Shown one piece after another: positions 1 to 4,937 of a stretch of 5,322 nt of DNA. Under the pieces are notes generated by a model. It had not been told where the DNA came from. It ran no database searches and worked only from the letters and a program-made list of their open reading frames with translations. The position numbers and the translations under genes are program-made. Within the stretch, counting starts at the first letter, position 1. Each line of letters begins with the position of its first letter. Source of the stretch: Methanobacteriota archaeon (GTDB lineage Archaea; Halobacteriota; Methanocellia; Methanocellales; Methanocellaceae); assembly GCA_023436075.1 (NCBI GenBank), contig JAEZKS010000198.1, positions 1 to 5,322 on the forward strand, written 5' to 3'.

Positions 1-100
1 ACCCGACACCCCCACAAAGACAAAAACACGAGAAAAAGCTCACCCCCAGCAAACCACAAGAAAACAACCCCCAACAACCACAACCACGGGGAATCTGTTT
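1..100. other. Gene-free C/A-rich, T-depleted tract
   Basis: No coding region, tRNA or other gene is visible here. The plus strand is almost entirely A and C with few G, and T is nearly absent until about position 93. Pieces such as the run at 16-30 resemble the outer end of the inverted-repeat element that follows (compare the complement of 602-619), so this may be decayed repeat DNA of the 'cacgaaa' type. It may also hold the end of a gene lying to the left of the window, but no supporting reading frame is seen. Confidence 0.5.
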
Positions 101-258
101 CACACGAAAGCACGAAATTTCTTTTTATATTAAAGCTCGAATTGTGCTAAAGCACGGTTAAATCTCTAAGGGCACGAAATCACTATTAAAAATCGAATGC
201 ACGAAAGCACAGCATTTAAAGCACGAATTAAATCTCTAAGGGCTCGAAGACACTAAAC
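101..258 (+). repeat. Left arm of the inverted-repeat element
   Basis: This is an AT-rich arm made of short related units. The 10-mer ctctaagggc occurs at 164-173 and 234-243, and 'gcacgaaa'-like words recur throughout. The segment 122-132 (tttttatatta) looks like an archaeal TATA box reading rightward into the element. The stretch 138-171 is the least conserved against the other arm (23 of 34 positions match). Confidence 0.88.
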
Positions 259-461
259 TAATATATGTTAAACCCTCACGCAGTTAACAAGGCCATCCAT
301 TGGTTATGGGGCGATTTCATGGACTCGAATTGTGGACATTGTCCCAAATTTGCTGTAAATTCAAAGTCGATCCATGTGCATCAATGGCATCTGCCCAGAT
401 TTTACGTCAAAATCGGAACGACGCCAAATTGTGTTATCAATGAGCGCATCTCATCGTTTTC
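259..461. other. Central segment of the inverted-repeat element
   Basis: This 203-bp unique segment lies between the two arms. Its base composition is closer to ordinary coding DNA than that of the arms. An open frame of 75 codons starts at 265 and ends at 492 inside the right arm, but it has no ribosome binding site, has an unremarkable composition (Cys, His and Trp scattered) and depends on repeat sequence for its C-terminus, so it is not called as a gene. No tRNA or recognisable RNA fold is evident. The segment may be cargo of the element or the loop of a hairpin transcript. Confidence 0.5.
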
Positions 462-619
462 GTTTGGTGTCTTAGTGCCCTTAGAGCTTTAATTCGTGCT
501 TTAACTGCCGTGATTTAGTGCATTCGATTTTTAATAGCGATTTCGTGCAGTTAGAGGTTTAACAGAGTTTTAGTGCCCTTAGAGCTTTAATATAAAAAGA
601 GATTTCGTGTTTTTGTGTC
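462..619 (-). repeat. Right arm of the inverted-repeat element
   Basis: This is the inverted copy of the left arm. It carries gcccttagag at 477-486 and 575-584, the complement of the left-arm 10-mer. The complement of 589-599 is again a TATA-like box, here pointing leftward into the element. The outer end lies about 40 bp from the stop codon of the minus-strand glycosyltransferase gene, so the arm also forms the 3' flank of that gene. Confidence 0.88.
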
Positions 620-658
620 CCACGACGCAAAGCCACGACAACGGACAGCACACAGCCT

Positions 659-1369
659 TTATCGGCCTCTCATGAGGTCGAACCACAGCCGGAACACCCG
701 GCTGCCCATGTAGAACACGTCCCTCTTCAGGTTGACCGTGGTCGCTCCGCCGTGTCGCCAGTACACCGGGAACTCGCAGACTTTCATGCTCTTGCGCTGG
801 GCACGGACAAGCAGCTCAGTGTCCCAGAACCAGTGTGTGTCTCCGATTTCGGACAACAGCGGCGTGACCGTCTTGCGGTTGAACGCCTTGAAGCCGCACT
901 GGTGGTCGTAGATTTTCGAGCGCAGCATCAGGCGGACCAGGTAATTGTATCCTCTGCTGGCGAACTCCCGGTTGAACGGCCGCTCTACGTCGCTGTCCCT
1001 CATGAGTCGCGAGCCAGTGGCCACGTCGTAGCCTCCTCTGATCGCGTCGATGAGCTGCCGGATGTGCTTCGTATCAGTCGCCAGGTCCACGTCGCAGTAG
1101 ATGACAATGTCGGCATCAGTCGCCGCAAAGGAACGGTTCAGCGCTCGTCCCCGGCCGGAACGCTCGGTCGAGTGTATATGCCTGACGATCGGGTTTTGCT
1201 GCGCCAGCCGGGCAGCGATGGCGTCGGTGCCGTCCTTCGAGCCGTCCTCAGCAATGATGATCTCGTAAGTGATGCCAGTGTCGTTCATCTCTCCGGCCAC
1301 GCGCTCGACCGTCTTCTCCAGTCTTTTAGCCTCATTGTACGCCGGCAGAATGATCGCTACTTCAGGCAT
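659..1369 (-). CDS. Family 2 glycosyltransferase, dolichyl-phosphate hexose synthase-like
   Basis: This is a 236-residue soluble GT-A fold enzyme expected to move a sugar from a nucleotide sugar to a polyprenyl/dolichyl phosphate at the cytoplasmic membrane face. Visible motifs in order: PAYNE at 9-13, EDGSKDGT at 41-48 (nucleotide binding), the metal-binding DVD at 93-95, GSRL at 119-122, DHQCGFKAF at 155-163 and WDTELL at 182-187. The CGFK motif with the following WDTELL is typical of the ALG5/Dol-P-Glc synthase branch of GT2. No C-terminal membrane helices are present, unlike many larger bacterial relatives. The frame stays open to 1540, but the ATG at 1369 is preferred: it is preceded by GAGAGG seven bases upstream, the motifs begin directly after it, and the upstream stretch contains promoter-like sequence. 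The true sugar and acceptor cannot be read from sequence. It is divergent from the GT-C-like gene, a plausible partner. Confidence 0.93.
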   Translation of the reverse strand: MPEVAIILPAYNEAKRLEKTVERVAGEMNDTGITYEIIIAEDGSKDGTDAIAARLAQQNPIVRHIHSTERSGRGRALNRSFAATDADIVIYCDVDLATDTKHIRQLIDAIRGGYDVATGSRLMRDSDVERPFNREFASRGYNYLVRLMLRSKIYDHQCGFKAFNRKTVTPLLSEIGDTHWFWDTELLVRAQRKSMKVCEFPVYWRHGGATTVNLKRDVFYMGSRVFRLWFDLMRGR

Positions 1370-1376
1370 TCTGTAT

Positions 1377-1382
1377 CCTCTC
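1377..1382 (-). promoter_or_regulatory. Shine-Dalgarno site that sets the GT2 start
   Basis: On the minus strand this reads GAGAGG, seven bases before the ATG at 1369. It supports the 236-residue product over a 293-residue extension from 1540. Confidence 0.7.
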
Positions 1383-1430
1383 GAACCGATGATGGCAGGC
1401 CTCCTGGCCCACACCCGTACGGCGTTTATG

Positions 1431-1489
1431 TGAAAATAAGCGACCGTGGGTTTTATGTTAGTGTGTTCATCATCACATAAATAATTAGT
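1431..1489 (-). promoter_or_regulatory. Probable promoter region of the GT2 gene
   Basis: Two TATA-like stretches read on the minus strand: GCTTATTTTCA (1441 down to 1431) and AATTATTTAT (1486 down to 1477). The nearer one would place transcription start about 40 bases ahead of the ATG at 1369. Neither is a perfect archaeal box A, so which one is used is uncertain. Confidence 0.35.
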
Positions 1490-1555
1490 GGCTTTCTCCT
1501 TCGATGCCTGATCTTCGGATACTTTATAGACAATAGGCACGTAGCGACCGATCTA

Positions 1556-1586
1556 TTTTTTATAATACGTGCAATATATTTATATT
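1556..1586 (+). promoter_or_regulatory. TATA-box region for the membrane-protein/taw1 operon
   Basis: Two AT-rich boxes lie in the plus direction: tttttataata at 1556-1566 and atatatttatatt at 1574-1586. A start site about 25 bases downstream would fall near 1590-1610, ahead of the preferred ATG at 1638. The position argues against translation starting at the GTG at 1569, which would lie within the promoter. Confidence 0.55.
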
Positions 1587-1637
1587 CGGGTGCATCGGGC
1601 GATGGTGCAGGGGTGCGTTTTCTCCGGCAGACCGGAA

Positions 1638-3542
1638 ATGCCGCAGGCGAAACGAATGTTATGGGTCGGGCTCATGATTGCCGGAGCCCTGATCATGCTG
1701 CCGGCAGGCTGGATCACCTATGCCCTGCTTACTATCGTGCCTGGCTTCGCTTTACTGTCGCTGGTCAGGAAAGAAGTGACGATCGCAGAGCTATTCGGCA
1801 TTTCTGCCTCGCTTTCGATACTACTGTTCCCGATGGCTGTCCTGCTGTCATCCATCGTCTCTGTCCACATGGCCGGGATAGCCATCGGGAGCCTGGTCGT
1901 CGTAACCGGCATGTACAAATTCATTGGCAATGCTCCCGGCCTGCAAGTGGATTTCAGCGACTGGCCCGTGCTGGCCATAGCAGTGCCGATCTTTCTTCTG
2001 GTCCTGCTGGTGGTCAGCCAGACCTTCGTGATCAATGACTCGGGCCTCTGTTGTGCGACTACCCACTCGTCGGACCTGAACTTTCATCTCTCGATAGCAC
2101 ATCGATTCGTAGTTTCTCCATCGCTGCCGCCGGAAGATCCGTACCTGCCTGGATCTCCCATCGTGTACAACTGGTTTATGCACGTGGCCATGGGCGGACT
2201 GACCTTACTGGCGGGAGTAGGGCTGTTCGAGTCGTTCAAAGTGCTTGTAGCGCTGGTCGCCTCGCTGATCTTCATAGACGCATGCCTGCTGGCACGAGCG
2301 GTCTTTGGCACCCTGAAGGGCTCGTTACTCGCCGGACTGATTTACGTTTCCTCTTCCGGCCTATCCTGGCTGTACATGCTATACCAAGGGCTGCAAGGAC
2401 AGGAGATCGACGTGTTCAAGGCCGTCATCTATGAATGGAAGGGTATCATGATGCTGAAATACGATGCGCCGTCGCTGTACTTCTTCCTGCCCCAGACACA
2501 GACCTTCGGGCTGCTGGCGATGATCTGCGGCATGTTCCTTTATATCGAGACAGTCCGGATGCGGTCGATGAAGATGGCACTGGTCACGGGAGTCGTGCTC
2601 GCATCGCTGGTGCTCTATCACACGATCACATCGTTTCCGGTACTCGTAGCTCTGGGGCTCTCGTTCCTGTACTTCCTCTACCGCGAGCGTGGAACGCTCT
2701 TCACTCGTAAGGGGATCGGTTTCGCGGCTGTCACGGCAGTCCCTTTGGTAGCGGGGGCCGGAGCCAGCCTGTATCAGATCGCCATACTCTCAGCCAGCGC
2801 CGGCCAGCAGGTGATGCCGGGCTACCAGGGTGACATACCTCAGACGCTCCTCATGGCAATAGGCCCGCTGCTGCCTTTCGCTCTCTACGGCATGTACCTG
2901 AGCCGGGCTCGTCTTGCTGCGGTGCCGCTGATGATCTTCGCTGCCATCAACTTCCTGTTCGTCAACACACTGGAGATGCCGGCGACCTTAAACACCTACC
3001 GGTTCCTGGTCTTTCTCGGCCTGCCCGTATCGCTCTTCGCCGGGCTTGCGCTCTACAAATGGCTCAATTCCGGGAAAGGATGGAAGATCGGGATCGCCAT
3101 ACTGGCTATTCTTGTCATGCTGCCGTCTACTGTAGCCATTGTCTCGTTTTACGCCAGCTCGTCATCCGTGCACGCAACGCCAGCCGATGTAGCCGCTTTG
3201 CAATGGATCAGCGATAACACGCCGAAAGATGCCGTTTTCTACGAGGAGCCTACTCACTTCGTGCGGCTGCCCGTGATGACCGGGCGGGACGTGGCATACG
3301 CAGGGAATGTATACGCGTGGCAATACCATAACGTGGACCGGCAGCAGGAGATGGAAGGCATACTGTATATCGACGATCGCGATCTTCTCCTCCAGGCGCT
3401 CATCCGGAACCATGTCGATTACGTCTTCGTCGGGTCGAAGGAGGCTGGATATCCCTTTGCCGTCACGCTTGAGCGATGCCCCGGAGTGCGTCTGGTCTAC
3501 GACCGCGACGGCGTAAAGGTTTATAAAGGGGACGCCATATAA
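1638..3542 (+). CDS. Large polytopic membrane protein, GT-C/DUF2298-like putative glycosyltransferase
   Basis: The product is 634 residues with roughly 14-16 hydrophobic helices from about residue 7 to 505, then a soluble C-terminal domain of about 120 residues (512-634). After the fifth helix an extracytoplasmic loop holds HSSDLNFHLS (143-152) and then LPPEDPYLPGSPIVYNW (163-179). An acidic residue in this loop followed by a PP-x-DP-x-x-x-G pattern is typical of GT-C glycosyltransferases and DUF2298-type membrane proteins. NTYRFL (452-457) in a late loop also fits. The tail (WISDNTPKDAVF, then GRDV...W, then VDYVFVGSKE) resembles the C-terminal domain of that group. A role in moving sugars from lipid carriers to surface glycans or proteins is inferred, not shown. 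Start: the frame is open from GTG 1569, and ATG 1602, 1638 and 1656 are alternatives. 1638 is chosen because the upstream part overlaps the TATA region and PQAKR then leads into helix 1, but no strong ribosome site decides it. Confidence 0.85.
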   Translation: MPQAKRMLWVGLMIAGALIMLPAGWITYALLTIVPGFALLSLVRKEVTIAELFGISASLSILLFPMAVLLSSIVSVHMAGIAIGSLVVVTGMYKFIGNAPGLQVDFSDWPVLAIAVPIFLLVLLVVSQTFVINDSGLCCATTHSSDLNFHLSIAHRFVVSPSLPPEDPYLPGSPIVYNWFMHVAMGGLTLLAGVGLFESFKVLVALVASLIFIDACLLARAVFGTLKGSLLAGLIYVSSSGLSWLYMLYQGLQGQEIDVFKAVIYEWKGIMMLKYDAPSLYFFLPQTQTFGLLAMICGMFLYIETVRMRSMKMALVTGVVLASLVLYHTITSFPVLVALGLSFLYFLYRERGTLFTRKGIGFAAVTAVPLVAGAGASLYQIAILSASAGQQVMPGYQGDIPQTLLMAIGPLLPFALYGMYLSRARLAAVPLMIFAAINFLFVNTLEMPATLNTYRFLVFLGLPVSLFAGLALYKWLNSGKGWKIGIAILAILVMLPSTVAIVSFYASSSSVHATPADVAALQWISDNTPKDAVFYEEPTHFVRLPVMTGRDVAYAGNVYAWQYHNVDRQQEMEGILYIDDRDLLLQALIRNHVDYVFVGSKEAGYPFAVTLERCPGVRLVYDRDGVKVYKGDAI

Positions 3543-3551
3543 GATGATTCG

Positions 3552-3869
3552 ATGGAAATCACGCCATTCCAATGGATCGCATTTTTAGTCGCGATCGTCT
3601 ACCTGCTCATACTGCCCGGCGCCAATATCATCCGCACGATGGGCTGGACAGAGAAGATACAGTATAACCTGATCGAGCTGCTGGTCGTCTCGTTCGGCAT
3701 CAGCCTGGCGATCCTGATACTGGCCACGCTCGTGCTGGCGCTCCCGGTCAGCATCGGAGTAAATTTTTATACGTTGCTGGCACTGGAGACGCTGGTGATC
3801 GTCGTCACTACGAAAGAAGTCGTGCAATTCGCAGCCCGGCTTGTCAGAGGCGCACGATCGGGAGCATGA
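3552..3869 (+). CDS. Small three-helix membrane protein, like the N-terminal module of the preceding gene
   Basis: This 105-residue protein has helices at about 8-27, 40-64 and 70-86 and a basic C-terminal tail (RLVRGARSGA) expected in the cytoplasm. The pattern LILPGANI (19-26), then an acidic/basic linker, then IELLVVSFGISLAI (41-54) resembles DUF1616-type membrane modules. It also resembles the N-terminal part of the preceding protein, where LTIVPGFALL is followed by ISASLSILLFP. I do not recognise a specific family and give no biochemical function. It starts nine bases after the upstream stop and ends exactly one base before the next start codon, so it is certainly within the same operon. 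There is no clear ribosome site of its own, and translation probably depends on coupling. The earlier ATG at 3544 is in another frame and soon stops. Confidence 0.8.
   Translation: MEITPFQWIAFLVAIVYLLILPGANIIRTMGWTEKIQYNLIELLVVSFGISLAILILATLVLALPVSIGVNFYTLLALETLVIVVTTKEVVQFAARLVRGARSGA
3860..3864 (+). promoter_or_regulatory. Ribosome binding site for the GTG start of taw1
   Basis: GGGAG lies five bases before the GTG at 3870, inside the last codons of the upstream small gene. It supports GTG as the start. The overlapping ATG at 3866 is in a different frame that stops after five codons. Confidence 0.65.
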
Positions 3870-4778
3870 GTGTCGCTCGTTGAACTTCTGAAAAAGCAGG
3901 GGTACCACATTATCGGGACGCACGGGGCTATCAAGCCCTGCCTGTGGCTCAACCGGTCCATAAAAGCGAAAGGTTCCTGCTACAAGGCACATTTCTACGG
4001 TATTAGCTCCCATCGCTGCGTGCAGATGACACCATGCATCGCCTGCAACCAGCGCTGCAAACACTGCTGGCGGCCCGTGGACGAGCCATATGCCATCGAG
4101 TCATGGGACCGGCCGGAAATCATCGTCGAGCAGTCTCTTGCAGAGCAGAAACGCTTTGTCTCGGGCTACGGTGGCACCGAAGCCACCGACCGGGCGGCGT
4201 GGAAAGATGCTCTGACGCCGAAACACGCTGCGATCTCGCTGGTCGGCGAGCCCACGCTGTACCCTTACCTGGGCGAACTGATCGATCTCTACCGGGGCCG
4301 GGGCATGTCGACCTTCGTCGTCACCAACGGCACCAGGCCGGATGTCCTTGCCGGAATCAGTCCAAGCCAGTTATACATGTCGCTGGACGCGCCCGACCGG
4401 GAGACGTACATGGCCGCATGCAACCCGGTCGCCGACCTCTGGGACCGGGTGAACGAGTCGCTGGAGGTGCTGCGTTCTCGTCCGGAGCAACGCCGGGCGC
4501 TGCGCATCACGCTGGTCAAAGGGCTGAACATGATCGATCCGGAAGGCTACGGCGAGCTGATCAAAAAGGCGCAGCCCGATTACGTCGAAGTCAAGGCATA
4601 CATGCACCTGGGTTACAGCCGGTTCCGGCTGTCCCGCGAAGCAATGCCGACTCACGGCGAAGTGCTCGGGTTCGCAAGGAAAGTGGCCGATGCCGCAGGC
4701 TACCGGCAGGCTATGGACGTGGAGCTCAGCCGCGTGGCACTGCTCAGCAAGGATGGCATGGCTTCTCGCATCGAGTGA
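3870..4778 (+). CDS. taw1: tRNA 4-demethylwyosine synthase (Taw1/TYW1), radical SAM
   Basis: This 302-residue cytoplasmic enzyme condenses N1-methylguanosine-37 of tRNA-Phe with carbons from pyruvate to form the tricyclic 4-demethylwyosine, the second step of wyosine-type base synthesis after Trm5. The radical-SAM cluster motif is C59-x3-C63-x2-C66. A second iron-sulfur cluster is expected from C24, C37 and C50, spaced 13 and 13 as in the Methanocaldococcus jannaschii enzyme. K39, two residues after C37 in the SCYKAHFYG segment, matches the lysine proposed to bind pyruvate. Further family signatures are SHRCVQMTP (47-55), GEPTLYP (126-132), TNGT (152-155), SLDAP (171-175), RITLVKGLNM (212-221) and EVKAYMHLGYSR (240-251). 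The length is close to the archaeal norm, and the flavodoxin domain of eukaryotic TYW1 is absent, as usual in archaea. The GTG start directly follows the upstream stop. It looks intact and functional. Confidence 0.96.
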   Translation: MSLVELLKKQGYHIIGTHGAIKPCLWLNRSIKAKGSCYKAHFYGISSHRCVQMTPCIACNQRCKHCWRPVDEPYAIESWDRPEIIVEQSLAEQKRFVSGYGGTEATDRAAWKDALTPKHAAISLVGEPTLYPYLGELIDLYRGRGMSTFVVTNGTRPDVLAGISPSQLYMSLDAPDRETYMAACNPVADLWDRVNESLEVLRSRPEQRRALRITLVKGLNMIDPEGYGELIKKAQPDYVEVKAYMHLGYSRFRLSREAMPTHGEVLGFARKVADAAGYRQAMDVELSRVALLSKDGMASRIE

Positions 4779-4882
4779 ACACTGACGGAAGCAGAATATC
4801 CGGCGGATTGCTCGGCAGAAACCAGCGATGAGCGCAGCCACTTCTTTTCGCTCCATACGATGCCTGCAGTCGCGCCTGAGAG

Positions 4883-4898
4883 TTATAAATTATAAATA
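4883..4898 (+). promoter_or_regulatory. TATA box for the secreted repeat protein
   Basis: The sequence ttataaattataaata sits about 40-55 bases before the ATG at 4938. This suits a start site near 4915-4925 and a short leader. A second AT-rich stretch (ctatatatg, 4913-4921) is too close to the start codon to be the main box. The preceding 100 bases after the taw1 stop hold no gene. A pyrimidine-rich run at 4841-4849 is the only hint of an upstream terminator. Confidence 0.5.
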
Positions 4899-4937
4899 AA
4901 TGTATCATTTTCCTATATATGTAGGGGATGATAGACA

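Larger units (their letters stand above)
101..619. repeat. Long inverted-repeat element with 158-bp arms and 203-bp centre
   Basis: Position i in the left arm pairs with position 720-i in the right arm across 101-258 and 462-619, with no insertion or deletion. By hand count 134 of 158 positions match. The best blocks are 120-137 with 583-600 (18 of 18), 172-202 with 518-548 (30 of 31) and 216-232 with 488-504 (17 of 17). Similarity stops sharply at both ends, which defines the element. No target-site duplication and no transposase is seen. It could be a MITE-like non-autonomous element, a locus for a very long hairpin RNA, or a chromosomal structural site. Multiple 'gcacgaaa' and 'ctctaagggc' units recall the low-complexity 'cacgaaa' repeats found between genes in many prokaryotes. 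The inverted repeat is certain; its nature is open. Confidence 0.9.

Noticed and set aside
267..288. Small gttaa/ttaac inverted pair in the element centre
   Set aside because: It is only five bases per arm, which is expected by chance in AT-rich DNA.
265..492. Open frame of 75 codons within the inverted-repeat element
   Set aside because: It has no ribosome site, ends in repeat-arm sequence and shows no domain or hydrophobic pattern; it is kept only as a note on the central segment.
101..619. CRISPR array
   Set aside because: The repeated words are short, irregularly spaced and arranged as an inverted repeat, with no uniform spacers and no cas genes.
101..619. Insertion sequence with transposase
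   Set aside because: The 203-bp centre is too small for a transposase and no target-site duplication is seen at the ends.
752..1480. Plus-strand open frame of 242 codons
   Set aside because: It lies opposite the GT2 gene, has no recognisable motifs, and its opposite-strand partner has clear family signatures.
4034..4831. Long second-frame plus-strand reading frame over taw1
   Set aside because: It is a GC-rich shadow of taw1: Arg-rich translation without motifs.
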